64,000 bases of DNA, from contig JASPKZ010010219.1 in the NCBI GenBank assembly GCA_030220185.1, positions 31,161-95,160 of the forward strand. Direction: 5' to 3'. The DNA is from Diploptera punctata. Lineage: Eukaryota > Arthropoda > Insecta > Blattodea > Blaberidae. The notes under the pieces were generated by a model, which searched no databases, was not told the DNA's origin, and worked only from the letters and a program-made list of their open reading frames with translations. Position 1 is the first letter of the stretch; the number at the start of each line of letters is the position of its first letter. Below are positions 42,135 through 51,539 of this stretch, one piece after another. Made by a program: the position numbers and the translations under genes.

Positions 42135-42745
42135 AAGTCTTCTACTTCTTCTTCTTCTTCTTCTGCTTCATGAAATTAGGCCTTTTGACCTGTTTTCACA
42201 TCAAGTGGGATTTAATGAATCCTCCCATCTAGTAAATGGGTGTCCAACATTTCTATGTCCTATTGGTTTGTACTTTAGTAACAGCTGAGGGATTCTATCT
42301 GTAGGCATTCTCTTGACATGTTCATACCAGTTGTTTCTCATGTTGTCAATTCTATTTGTTAAATTGAAAATATTTAAGTCCTTCATAATATCCTCACTTC
42401 TTTTCTTGTCCAAAATTGTCACACCCGCTACTGAACGTAGGAACTTCATTTCTGCATTTTCTATTTTCCTTCTGTCTGAACGGTTAAGAGTCCAACTTTC
42501 ACTTGCATATGTTGAGACAGGCACTGCCATAATTTTGTAAAATTTTAGTTGTGTGCTCCTCAAAGTTTTATTTTTCAGTGTCCGTCTTATAGTGCCACAC
42601 ATTCTGTAAAATCTATTTAATTTAATATTAATATCTTCCTTCTGGCAGTATGATACGTTTCATCCTAAATAATTAAAATTGTTCACCTGTTGTATAATAA
42701 ATCTTCCGATACAAAAGTCCCATGTTTGTTATAATGTACTATGCA
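42135..42745 (-). mobile_element. LINE 3' fragment with (GAA)n tail
   Basis: Minus strand: the upstream HYNKHGTFVSED region near 42735, then frame 42602-42201. That frame starts MCGTIRRTLKNKTLRSTQLK and contains VPVSTYASESWTLNRSDRRK and EMKFLRSVAGVTILDKKRSE. It then has WYEHVKRMPTDRIPQLLLKY and ends GHPFTRWEDSLNPT. The 3' end carries a (GAA)n tail at 42138-42163. Post-catalytic part only. Confidence 0.85.
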
Positions 42746-42747
42746 TT

Positions 42748-42751
<4 letters not shown>

Positions 42752-42799
<48 letters not shown>
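42752..42799. repeat. TA dinucleotide array
   Basis: This is a pure (TA)n run immediately 5' of the LINE fragment. Confidence 0.95.
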
Positions 42800-42802
<3 letters not shown>

Positions 42803-42879
42803 GCATTTATAACAATAACATAGTAAATTAGTTTACAGTAATTTAGTTTAACCTCTCACCTTTTACGTACTTTTCATAT

Positions 42880-42940
42880 GCCACCACGCTACCAGGGCCT
42901 TACAGGGGCACGAACTGTCGGGAGTGGGATTTAAAACTAT
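42880..42940. other. Repeat-like segment resembling 37939-38010
   Basis: GGCCTTACAGGGGCACGAAC then TGTCGGGAGTGGGATTT parallels the exon-like segment at 37.95 kb. This is the main reason for caution about that exon. The unit is not delimited. Confidence 0.3.
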
Positions 42941-43064
42941 GGATCATACATGTACTTTGTTGACCACACAAGAACATGGATGGCCTCCCCGAATGAGTGA
43001 ACATGTCAATGTCAGAGCATTCTCCGAAACATCACTACATTAAGACAAAACACAACAACAAAAA

Positions 43065-43258
43065 TGGCAAATATAATGACGATTATCATGGCCAGATTAT
43101 GTTCAGAGATCATTTGGGCATTAAAGTTTCCTTTTTCTTACAAGTGGGGAAAACCCTCAATACAAATTATCACCCAGGAAACTTCTCCCGACGGGGGAAC
43201 GAACTCAGCCCCGTTACGTAAGAGGCAGTGACGCTACCCGAGACCACAATGGTGGCCG
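43065..43258 (-). mobile_element. SINE family D, diverged
   Basis: The minus strand has a head with GCCACCATTGTGGTCTCGGG, GTAGCGTCACTGCC and a box B region around GGGCTGAGTTCGTTCCCCCG. The body has the family D order (CCTGGGTGATAATTTG, GGTTTTCCCCACTTG, ATGCCCAAATGATC, ATGGCCATGATAATC in their respective places, with changes). Confidence 0.65.
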
Positions 43259-43433
43259 ATACATTACATTAAGATGACTATTTAACTCATCCCCCAAATG
43301 GGAGTCAATGACCAATCACATTTCAATGATCTTTTTTATTTACAAACATTCACAGTCGTGTTTCGCCCAGAATTTACCAACTAAAGTTTATCATAATAAA
43401 GAGAGCACCTCCTTTTTAACATTCTGAGTAGGT

Positions 43434-44770
43434 CATCATCATCATCATCAACAATCACGGATTAAGCCCATGTGGTTTGTTCCGGTCTCATAGATTCTCA
43501 TTCAAAAGTTGGATCCATCTCTTCTTCGGTCTACCAACATTCCTGCGTCCTTTTGGTTTGTATTTAATTATAATTTTCGGAATGATGCGATCATCTTCCA
43601 TTCTTTGAACATGTTCTTTCCAGTTTTTTCTAGATTATTTTATTCTATCTAAGAGTTTAAAGATATTTAGCTCATTTCTAATATCTTCACTTCTTCGCTT
43701 ATCTAGAAGTTTGCAACCACCACACTTCTCAGAAATCTCATTTCAGCTGCTTCTATGATCTTCTCTTCTCTTTTAGTTAAAACCCAAAATTCACTACCAT
43801 ACAATAATAAGGGGACTGCCACTACTTTACAAAATTTTAGTTTTGTTTCTTTTCTTGTGCTTTTAAATATCCTTTTGATTGTTCCACATATATAATTAAA
43901 TGTATTAAGTTTGTTAAATAGATCTTCATTTTTAAAATAGGAGATTTCATAATCCAGGTTCACTTGTTCAATGGGTTTCCCCTCCAGAATTATTTTAGCT
44001 TTACGGTATCTGATCTATTAAAAGCTAGGATTTTCGTTTTACTTATTGATATGTTTAAATTATATTTCTGTATAATGTTATTTAACTGAAAGAGTGATTT
44101 CTGTAGACTATCGTCTGAACTAGATATTAGAACTTGGTCGTCTGCAAAAAGTAAGGTATCTAACATCTTATATCTTATTTTGAAATGTGAGTCCAAATTT
44201 ATCTGCCAATTATATATGATATCGTCAATATAAATATTAAAAAGGGAGGATGAAAGTGGAAATCCCTGTCTTACACCTCTATTTATTGTTGCTGTTATAT
44301 TGTTTTTATTTTTGCCTCCAGTTTCCATTGTTATTTTATTTTCTACATATAGACTTTTTATTGCATTTATTAGGTGCTGAGGTACGCCTTTCCCTTTCAC
44401 TATATTCCACAATTTATTTCTGTTAACTTTGTCAAATGCCTTTTCAAGATCTATAAATGCCATAAAAGTTGTAGATTATATTCTCTCTGTTTCTCAATTA
44501 TTTGATTGATAGTGAAAATGCAATCTGAACAGGATTTGCCTTTCCTGAATCCATTCTGGGCTTCTAGAATAATACTTTCCATAATTACATTTAAACGATT
44601 TTTCAATATAGTTGCATACATTTTATAACAGGTGCCCAAGATATGCCTCTATAATTTTCACAATCATGACGATCTCCTTTTTTTATAAATAGGATATATT
44701 TTGGCCATCTTCCATTCTTCTGGGATATGACCAGTCTTCCAGCATATATTCAATAAATCTAAATAAGTCA
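43434..44770 (-). mobile_element. LINE with most of the RT domain and (GAT)n tail
   Basis: Minus strand: ICWKTGHIPEEWKMAKIYPI near 44740, a shift, GDRHDCENYRGIS near 44650, then MYATILKNRLNVIMESIILE and AQNGFRKGKSCSDCIFTINQ. Frame 44463-43990 covers MAFIDLEKAFDKVNRNKLWN (RT motif A), INRGVRQGFPLSSSLFNIYI (motif B) and MLDTLLFADDQVLISSSDDS (catalytic FADD). The post-RT part 43963-43703 includes LLLYGSEFWVLTKREEKIIE. The end is GRRNVGRPKKRW-like near 43540, with a (GAT)n tail at 43436-43453. All RT core motifs are visible across about four frame changes. It inserted into repeat R800, with similar flanks (TAGGTCAT / TAAGTCAT). Confidence 0.88.
43990..44463 (-). pseudogene. LINE reverse transcriptase core frame
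   Basis: This 157-codon open frame holds the RT palm: FIDLEKAFD (catalytic Asp of motif A), VRQGFPLSSSLFNIYIDD (motif B/template grip) and LLFADDQVLI (two catalytic Asp). A downstream segment, KYNLNISISKTKILAF, is the thumb-proximal motif. Upstream fingers and the downstream C-terminus lie in other frames, so no full protein is made. Confidence 0.85.
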
Positions 44771-45422
44771 TAGCATTATTTTTCAGTAGCTGATCTCCAA
44801 GAAATACGGCTACCAGATTTTATATATAGTGCCTGAATATCAACAGATAGAGCATGCGGGAGATAATACAAAAACATTTGTAGCAATTGAATATACCTCA
44901 AAAAGAATAAACCACTGCTTTGCACTTTCTTAAACGAATTATTTTCCAGAAAATGGCGTTGCAGAAAAATATAATTGACATATTTACATCATAGGACATC
45001 AGAAATTAATTAATACCTATAAGTAGTAGTAGTATTCAAATGTTCTGAAGCTCTTGATTTGTCATCATTCGCTTGTTAATATATATAATGTTGATTATAA
45101 AATTCTCCACTAGGGTGCATTCTTACAATATTGCGATGGCAATAAATAATATGATCTGGTTGCAGTTATGAACAAAAGAAGCAAATTAAGCGTACCAATC
45201 GCTTCTCATTTGTTTTCAAACATCGTCATTTACATTAAATATAGAAATATTTAAAAAATAACTATAGTTACATAATTATTTGTGAGTAAACAGCTTAATT
45301 TTATTCGTTAAATAGTCCTAACAAATGCCACTCTTGATTTCCAAATTATCTAGATAAATTCACTCCTCACTTCGTGAGTCGTGAATTTATCGATAGTTTG
45401 TAAATCACTCGTGGCATTACTT

Positions 45423-46145
45423 ATGACTATTTAACTCATGCCCCAAATGGGGAGTCAATGACCAATCACGTTTCAATGATTTCTGTTTTACAACCAATCA
45501 GAGTCGTGTTTCACGAAATATTTATCAGTGTTATAATTACCATATATTAAACAAAGCTCCTCCTTTTTAATATTCTGAACAGGTCTGACCGTTATTTTGC
45601 AGTGACTGAGCCTATAAGAAATACGGCTACTAGATTGTATATATAGTGCATACATGTCAACATTTGTAGCAATTTATTATACCACCAAAAAAAGAAACCA
45701 CTGTTTGACTTTCTTAAATGTATTTTTTCCCAGGTAATAATCCAGAAAAATATAATTGTAATATTTACATCATACGACATCAGAAATGAATTAATATACA
45801 GATTGATGTTTCATTTTTTCTCCACTAGAGAGCATTCTTACAATATTGCGTTCCTTTGGCAATAATAGTATGATCTGGTTGCAGTGATAAACAAAAGAAG
45901 CAGTAGAAGCGTACCTATCGTTTCTCATTTGTTTTCAAACATCGCCGTTTGCATTAAATATATAAATATTTTGAAATAACTACAGTTAAATAATGATTTG
46001 TGAGTAAACAGCTTAATTTTATTCGTTAAATAGTCCTAACAAATGCCACTCTTGATTTCCAAATTCTCTAGATAAATTCACTCCTCACTTCGTGAGTCGT
46101 GAATTTATCGATAATTTGGAAATCACTCGTGGCATTACTTATGAT
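45423..46145 (+). repeat. Repeat R800, copy C
   Basis: This starts with the same ATGACTATTTAACTCAT immediately after copy B ends (GGCATTACTT), so B and C are tandem. Compared with A and B it is shorter, with a deletion of about 60-80 bp around 45790. The terminal hairpin spans 46044-46135 (GCCACTCTTGATTTCC against GGAAATCACTCGTGGC). Confidence 0.8.
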
Positions 46146-46224
46146 AATTACTCATATAGTAAGATAGAGATTATATTAGAAAATACGATTAAAATTATAA
46201 TTTTGGGTTCCAAATAAATGTGCA

Positions 46225-46650
46225 AATATTAACCTCTCTTCTCTTCTTCTTAATCATAATTTGCAAGATTTTCATCCTGTTTATTTCCAAAATCACTCCT
46301 CTGAGGAAGACGTATTGGATATGCATTCACTGTCTAACCATCTCTTGGCTGGTCTTCCTCTTGTTCTTCTCCCGTCCATTGATCTATTTTCTTCAGCTCT
46401 TTTTGCAAGTCGGTTGTCTTCCATTCTTTCTATATGACCATTCCAAAATATCGCCTGTCTATAATAAATTTGGTTATGTCTTGAATATGAGATTTGTCCC
46501 TAATTTCTGTGCTGTGCATTTTATCAAATAATGTTTTCCCCTGAATAGTTCTTAAGGGCTTCATTTCGCATGTGCTTATTATTTGTTTAATTTTTGTTGT
46601 ATCAGCCCTAGTTTCTGCTCCATATACGATAAAATATTAACTAATAATGC
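46225..46650 (-). mobile_element. LINE 3' fragment with (GAA)n-type tail
   Basis: Minus strand from about 46640: YGAETRADTTKIKQIISTCE, then MKPLRTIQGKTLFDKMHSTE, then IRDKSHIQDITKFIIDRRYF. A shift follows, then RPRDG and TVNAYP-like sequence, ending GATTTTGGAAATAAACAGG and a GAAGAAG tail at 46235-46250. The last ~100 bp also occur on the plus strand at 57025-57165. Confidence 0.7.
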
Positions 46651-47224
46651 AATATTACTCATATCTACAGTTGGTTTGAGCATCAAGGCCAGAAATCTGT
46701 TTACATACAGTAGCTATACGAGACACCTTTGACTCTGTGTCTGACAATCTTGGAAGCATCGCGTCGGTTTATGTTTTGTAATTAATTCATAAATAGTATT
46801 CTTCTTGGGTTATAGGCCTAATTATAATATATATCCACCGCTGCGCTGTGGTCTTGGAGAAGCTACAGGTCTTGTCACTGTAAAGCCCGTGTGGCGTGTG
46901 ACACCGAATTACCTATAAGTTGAGAGGTTAAACTACATTAATGAAATGCAATATATTTAGTTCGAGATGGATACGTGGTTACCTCTATTTCTCAGGTTCT
47001 CAGGAGTAAATTCGGTCTGTTGACACAAGATTTTAAGAGCCTATGAATCCTAAAATATATCTTCCTACAGACGGAAATAAAAGAAATATCCTGAAATAAT
47101 GTCATTAAGCAAAATTTGAAGCTCACGTTTTAATTGCGATGCTAATAACCGGATTAGTTAAAGATCGTCGTTAAAAACTGTGGAATTTTTTAAATATTAA
47201 CATAGAGCCTAATATTAGCCTACT
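46651..47224. other. Unassigned; possible diverged SINE head near 46835
   Basis: 46835-46905 reads CCACCGCTGCGCTGTGGTC and later GCCCGTGTGGCGTGTGACAC, which recalls the family D SINE head but cannot be aligned with confidence. Otherwise nothing is seen. Confidence 0.25.
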
Positions 47225-47230
47225 ACCACT

Positions 47231-47261
<31 letters not shown>

Positions 47262-47449
47262 TAATAACAATAATAACAATAATAACAATAATAACAATAA
47301 TAACAATAATAACAATAATAACAATAACAACAATAATAACAATAACAACAATATCAACAATAACAACAATATCAACAATAACAACAATAATAATTATTAT
47401 TATTATTACTATTACTATTATTATTACTATTATTACTATTATTATTATT
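47225..47449. repeat. Compound TAA/ACA microsatellite
   Basis: About 225 bp of TAATAA, AACAATAAT and ATCAACAAT words, then TTATTATTACT. It borders the outer end of the left palindrome arm. Confidence 0.95.
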
Positions 47450-47502
47450 ATAATGTTGAGTGATTCCGGGTTCTGTGGCCGTGGTCCATAGTTGGTGTTG
47501 AT

Positions 47503-47545
47503 ACCAGACGTTTCGCCCTCAACTGCGGAGGGCATCTTCAGTGGC
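47503..47545 (-). ncRNA. Hammerhead-like fold in PLE family 1 (left arm)
   Basis: The minus strand carries the same fold as 51097-51139: stem I GCCA/TGGT, core CTGAAGA then T, stem II GCCCTC/GAGGGC, then GAAAC, and GTC as the would-be cleavage triplet. Confidence 0.45.
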
Positions 47546-48160
47546 GAGTGCTTCTAGGCGTGTTTCCTGGTCGGAAGCTCTACTTAGAGTGAACGCTGCG
47601 GGTGTTGTATTGATACTAGTGGTGGGAGCAGGGTGAGCGGGCGTGGCTCTTGCTGATTGGCTAATGGTCGTCTCCTTGTTGTCCCTAGTGTTGATGCATT
47701 TATTTTCTAGTGTACGGTACCAGGCCTTAGACAGTTTAATACCTTCCTCTTTTCTGTTAATATTTTCCTTATGCTTGTGTATTTCTATAGCCTCTCGATA
47801 TAATCTAGGGAAATAATAGGAAGTTGTGGCTAAAACTTGTGTATCATCGAATAGAATCTGGTGTCCATTCATAATGGCATGTTCTGCTACAGCCGATTTA
47901 TCCATTTCACCTTGTCTGCAGTTTCTTTGGTGTTCTGATAAACGGGTGGCTATACTTCTTTTTGTGGTCCCTATGTATGGTTTACCACACGAACAAGGAA
48001 GTCGATATACGCCGCAAGTGGAGAGAGGTGGCCGAGGATCCTTAGCTGAGCGAAGGCAGTCTTCTATTTTCTTGTAGGTCTGTAAACTGTTTTTATGTTG
48101 TATTTTCGTAGGAGTTTTCCGATACGATCTGTGACTCTTTGTACATATGGTAAGTAGGCT
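47519..48160 (-). pseudogene. PLE family 1 GIY-YIG endonuclease region (left arm)
   Basis: After the RT frame shifts near 48160, the minus strand reads a YVQRVTDRIGKLLRKYN linker. GVYRLPCSCGKPYIGTTKRS follows near 48020, with TRLSEHKRNCRQGEMDKSAV across a frame change near 47910. The frame 47905-47519 covers MDKSAVAEHAIMNGHQILFD (HNGH-like segment), YREAIEIHKHKENINRKEEG (conserved Glu region) and the C-terminus EALATEDALRS. It is split into at least two frames, so the nuclease is broken in this arm. Confidence 0.8.
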
Positions 48161-49250
48161 ATGCTGGTTGAGGGTGTGTTATCCATTCTGACGTGCTGTC
48201 TTCGTGGATGTATGGTTTTGTCTTATTTCCTTGGATGTGTAGCCATTTTTCTGGAAACAATTGAACAGATGGTGTTGTTTCTTGTTTAAGGTGTTGTGGT
48301 TGGCATAACTTAGTCGCTCTGTCGAACAGTGTCTTAATGACACCTCGCTTTTGTCTTGGATGGTGGTTAGAGTCTTTGTGCAGATATCGGTCTGTGTGTG
48401 TAGGTTTTCTGTAAACTGTATGTTGAATTTCCCCATTGCCAGTCCTTATTATTTGAACATCCAGGAAAGGAAGTCTTCCATTATCTTCTTTTTCCATAGT
48501 GAACTGTATTTTGTTGTGTCTGCTGTTAAGGTGTCGAAGGAAACGTTCCAATTCTTCACTGCCATGTCTCCATACTACGAATGTGTCATCAACATAGCGA
48601 AACCAATGTTCTGGAGACTTGGGAGCTGTTTTTAGTGCTTCTGTTTCGAATTTCTCCATGAAAAAATTCGCTACTACTGGGCTTAGAGGACTGCCCATGG
48701 CTACTCCGTCGGTCTGTTCATAGTAGCTGTTGTTCCATTGGAAGTAAGTAGTAGTTAGTACATGCCTGAATAAATTGGATATTTCTTCTGTGAAAATCTG
48801 TCTAATGTAGTCCATGGTCTCATTTACTGGCACCATGGTGAAAAGGGAAACCACATCGAAGCTAACCAGTATATCTTGAGATGTTACGTTTATATTCCGT
48901 AGTCTCTCAATGAAATGTGTCGAGTCTCTGATGTAGCTGTCCGTTTTTCCAAGGAGTGGTTTCAGAAGTCCTGTAAGATGCTTTGCCAGTAAGTAGGTCG
49001 GAGAACCGATGGCACTGACAATTGGCCGGAGTGGAATGTTGTTCTTGTGTATTTTTGGAAGACCATAGAGTCTTGGAGGTTGAGCTTCGGATACGCGTAA
49101 TTTCTTCTTAATTCCTTCTGGCAAGGACGATTGCTTGATAAGATTGTTGGTTTTTCGAAGAATACCGGATGTAGGGTCTCGCTTGATAGGTTTGTATATA
49201 TCTGGTGTCAGAATCTCTATTATTTTCTCTTTGTATTCATGTGTATTCAT
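48159..49250 (-). CDS. PLE family 1 reverse transcriptase (left arm), 363 codons
   Basis: This open frame holds the PLE RT. Codons before the first Met also read through (NNDNNITILPADKGNSTVVM), so the true start lies upstream and is missing at the palindrome centre. Motifs in order: RLYGLPKIHKNNIPLRPIVS (fingers), ILVSFDVVSLFTMVPVNE (motif A, catalytic Asp), YYEQTDGVAMGSPLSPVVAN (motif B) and WFRYVDDTFVVWRHG (catalytic YVDD). Then come FTMEKEDNGRLPFLDVQI and VYRKPTHTDRYLHKDSNHHP. PLE RTs are related to telomerase RT. The last ~20 residues after RGVIKTLFDRATKLCQPQ are out of frame compared with the right arm, so the natural C-terminus is lost. Confidence 0.92.
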   Translation of the reverse strand: MNTHEYKEKIIEILTPDIYKPIKRDPTSGILRKTNNLIKQSSLPEGIKKKLRVSEAQPPRLYGLPKIHKNNIPLRPIVSAIGSPTYLLAKHLTGLLKPLLGKTDSYIRDSTHFIERLRNINVTSQDILVSFDVVSLFTMVPVNETMDYIRQIFTEEISNLFRHVLTTTYFQWNNSYYEQTDGVAMGSPLSPVVANFFMEKFETEALKTAPKSPEHWFRYVDDTFVVWRHGSEELERFLRHLNSRHNKIQFTMEKEDNGRLPFLDVQIIRTGNGEIQHTVYRKPTHTDRYLHKDSNHHPRQKRGVIKTLFDRATKLCQPQHLKQETTPSVQLFPEKWLHIQGNKTKPYIHEDSTSEWITHPQPA

Positions 49251-49310
49251 AACAACTGTAGAGTTTCCTTTATCGGCTGGTAAAATAGTGATATTATTAT
49301 CATTATTTAA

Positions 49311-49333
49311 AGTTTTTAGCGCTACTAAAAACT
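49311..49333. repeat. Palindrome centre
   Basis: AGTTTTTAG (49311-49319) and CTAAAAACT (49325-49333) pair around a 5-nt spacer, CGCTA. The two PLE arms meet here at the same 5' truncation point. Confidence 0.9.
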
Positions 49334-49393
49334 TTAAATAATGATAATAATATCACTATTTTACCAGCCGATAAAGGAAACTCTACAGTTGTT

Positions 49394-50068
49394 ATGAATA
49401 CACATGAATACAAAGAGAAAATAATAGAGATTCTGACACCAGATATATACAAACCTATCAAGCGAGACCCTACATCCGGTATTCTTCGAAAAACCAACAA
49501 TCTTATCAAGCAATCGTCCTTGCCAGAAGGAATTAAGAAGAAATTACGCGTATCCGAAGCTCAACCTCCAAGACTCTATGGTCTTCCAAAAATACACAAG
49601 AACAACATTCCACTCCGGCCAATTGTCAGTGCCATCGGTTCTCCGACCTACTTACTGGCAAAGCATCTTACAGGACTTCTGAAACCACTCCTTGGAAAAA
49701 CGGACAGCTACATCAGAGACTCGACACATTTCATTGAGAGACTACGGAATATAAACGTAACATCTCAAGATATACTGGTTAGCTTCGATGTGGTTTCCCT
49801 TTTCACCATGGTGCCAGTAAATGAGACCATGGACTACATTAGACAGATTTTCACAGAAGAAATATCCAATTTATTCAGGCATGTACTAACTACTACTTAC
49901 TTCCAATGGAACAACAGCTACTATGAACAGACCGACGGAGTAGCCATGGGCAGTCCTCTAAGCCCAGTAGTAGCGAATTTTTTCATGGAGAAATTCGAAA
50001 CAGAAGCACTAAAAACAGCTCCCAAGTCTCCAGACATTGGTTTCGCTATGTTGATGACACATTCGTAG
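49394..50068 (+). pseudogene. PLE family 1 RT, N-terminal part (right arm)
   Basis: 224 codons identical in wording to the left-arm RT up to ALKTAPKSP. There a small deletion changes frame and ends the ORF just before the catalytic YVDD, which continues in the next frame (GFAMLMTHS is the shifted read). Motifs A and B are present, the catalytic motif is not in frame. Confidence 0.85.
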
Positions 50069-50091
50069 TATGGAGACATGGCAGTGAAGAA

Positions 50092-51123
50092 TTGGAACGT
50101 TTCCTTCGACACCTTAACAGCAGACACAACAAAATACAGTTCACTATGGAAAAAGAAGATAATGGAAGACTTCCTTTCCTGGATGTTCAAATAATAAGGA
50201 CTGGCAATGGGGAAATTCAACATACAGTTTACAGAAAACCTACACACACAGACCGATATCTGCACAAAGACTCTAACCACCATCCAAGACAAAAGCGAGG
50301 TGTCATTAAGACACTGTTCGACAGAGCGACTAAGTTATGCCAACCACAACACCTTAAACAAGAACAACACCATCTGTTCAATTGTTTCCAGAAAAATGGC
50401 TACACATCCAAGGAAATAAGACAAACCATACATCCACGAAGACAGCACGTCAGAATGGATAACACACCCTCAACCAGCATAGCCTACTTACCATATGTAC
50501 AAAGAGTCACAGATCGTATCGGAAAACTCCTACGAAAATACAACATAAAAACAGTTTACAGACCTACAAGAAAAATAGAAGACTGCCTTCGCTCAGCTAA
50601 GGATCCTCGGCCACCTCTCTCCACTTGCGGCGTATATCGACTTCCTTGTTCGTGTGGTAAACCATACATAGGGACCACAAAAAGAAGTATAGCCACCCGT
50701 TTATCAGAACACAAAAGAAACTGCAGACAAGGTGAAATGGATAAATCGGCTGTAGCAGAACATGCCATTATGAATGGACACCAGATTCTATTCGATGATA
50801 CACAAGTTTTAGCCACAACTTCCTATTATTTCCCTAGATTATATCGAGAGGCTATAGAAATACACAAGCATAAGGAAAATATTAACAGAAAAGAGGAAGG
50901 TATTAAACTGTCTAAGGCCTGGTACCGTACACTAGAAAATAAATGCATCAACACTAGGGACAACAAGGAGACGACCATTAGCCAATCAGCAAGAGCCACG
51001 CCCGCTCACCCTGCTCCCACCACTAGTATCAATACAACACCCGCAGCGTTCACTCTAAGTAGAGCTTCCGACCAGGAAACACGCCTAGAAGCACTCGCCA
51101 CTGAAGATGCCCTCCGCAGTTGA
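50092..51123 (+). CDS. PLE family 1 RT C-terminus plus GIY-YIG endonuclease (right arm)
   Basis: 343 codons, in a different frame from 49394-50068. It begins just after the catalytic YVDD (MERFLRHLNSRHNKIQFTME) and runs through the RT thumb (VYRKPTHTDRYLHKDSNHHP). The linker SIAYLPYVQRVTDRIGKLLR leads to the GIY-YIG domain (STCGVYRLPCSCGKPYIGTT, KRSIATRLSEHKRNCRQGEM, AVAEHAIMNGHQILFDDTQV). The conserved Glu region follows (YFPRLYREAIEIHKHKENIN), and the end is ALATEDALRS. CPC-type cysteines precede the YIG, as in many PLE endonucleases. The first Met is arbitrary. Together with the left-arm RT frame this arm shows what the complete protein looks like, but neither arm encodes it uninterrupted. 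Confidence 0.9.
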   Translation: MERFLRHLNSRHNKIQFTMEKEDNGRLPFLDVQIIRTGNGEIQHTVYRKPTHTDRYLHKDSNHHPRQKRGVIKTLFDRATKLCQPQHLKQEQHHLFNCFQKNGYTSKEIRQTIHPRRQHVRMDNTPSTSIAYLPYVQRVTDRIGKLLRKYNIKTVYRPTRKIEDCLRSAKDPRPPLSTCGVYRLPCSCGKPYIGTTKRSIATRLSEHKRNCRQGEMDKSAVAEHAIMNGHQILFDDTQVLATTSYYFPRLYREAIEIHKHKENINRKEEGIKLSKAWYRTLENKCINTRDNKETTISQSARATPAHPAPTTSINTTPAAFTLSRASDQETRLEALATEDALRS

Positions 51124-51139
51124 GGGCGAAACGTCTGGT
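51097..51139 (+). ncRNA. Hammerhead-like fold in PLE family 1 (right arm)
   Basis: GCCA (51097) and TGGT (51136) can pair as stem I. The core CTGAAGA is followed by an extra T. Stem II is GCCCTC/GAGGGC with a 7-nt loop. GAAAC then GTC matches the 3' core and a cleavable NUH triplet, with almost no stem III. Penelope-like elements are known to carry hammerhead motifs near this place. The extra T after the core and the minimal stem III are departures from the classic form. Confidence 0.45.
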
Positions 51140-51221
51140 ATCAACACCAACTATGGACCACGGCCACAGAACCCGGAATCACTCAACATTATGATTACCG
51201 GCCGTGAAAGCCTGCATTCAA

Positions 51222-51291
51222 CTATTATTATTATTACTATTATTATTACCATTATTATTATTACTATTATTATTACCATTATTATTATTAC

Positions 51292-51322
<31 letters not shown>

Positions 51323-51332
51323 TATTATACAT
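51222..51332. repeat. TTA/ATTACC microsatellite
   Basis: About 110 bp of ATT words with regular ACT or ACC interruptions. It borders the right end of the palindrome, as 47225-47449 borders the left. Confidence 0.95.
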
Positions 51333-51539
51333 AAGTATTGCAGCCAAAGCCGCCTTCCCGTTCCCAATCCCCATTCTTCTCGATCTAGGACTTTTTTTTA
51401 ATTGCCTTTGAAAAAATATTTTCATTAATTTTTGGTTTCATTATCTTCTTAGTCTTCCCAGAATATCCCATCCGGCCGGTGCCCATAGAAAGGGCGTTTT
51501 AGGTCATCGCCGTTGTTGTTGGATCATCGATAATAACAA

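Larger units (their letters stand above)
43274..45422 (+). repeat. Repeat R800, copy B, split by a LINE
   Basis: The two parts, 43274-43433 and 44767-45422, together match copy A at 17732-18540 from ATGACTATTTAACTCAT to the terminal hairpin (about 45325-45415). The LINE at 43434-44766 lies in the middle, at AGTCAT. Copy C follows with no spacer. Confidence 0.8.
47450..49319 (-). mobile_element. Penelope-like element family 1, left palindrome arm
   Basis: This 1.87-kb PLE copy is read on the minus strand, 5' end at 49319 and 3' end at 47450 (AATGTTGAGTGATTCC in antisense). Its mirror image occupies 49325-51193. It encodes the RT from just upstream of PADKGNSTVV through GIY-YIG. Compared with the right arm it has separate single-base indels. 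The RT palm frame is intact here but the RT/endonuclease junction is shifted. Confidence 0.92.
49325..51193 (+). mobile_element. Penelope-like element family 1, right palindrome arm
   Basis: This is the mirror copy of 47450-49319. It runs from ACTTTAAATAATGATAATAA to ATCACTCAACATTAT. Most differences from the left arm that I can see are short indels: loss of bases in the AGAACATTGG stretch at about 50035, GAAACAAC against GAACAAC at about 50362, and AAAACC against AAACC at about 50425. It ends 30 bp before a TTA microsatellite. Confidence 0.92.

Noticed and set aside
48351..48635. 94-codon ORF opposite the PLE reverse transcriptase, repeated at 49921-50292
   Set aside because: It is an antisense shadow of a strongly conserved RT frame and appears twice only because the region is palindromic.
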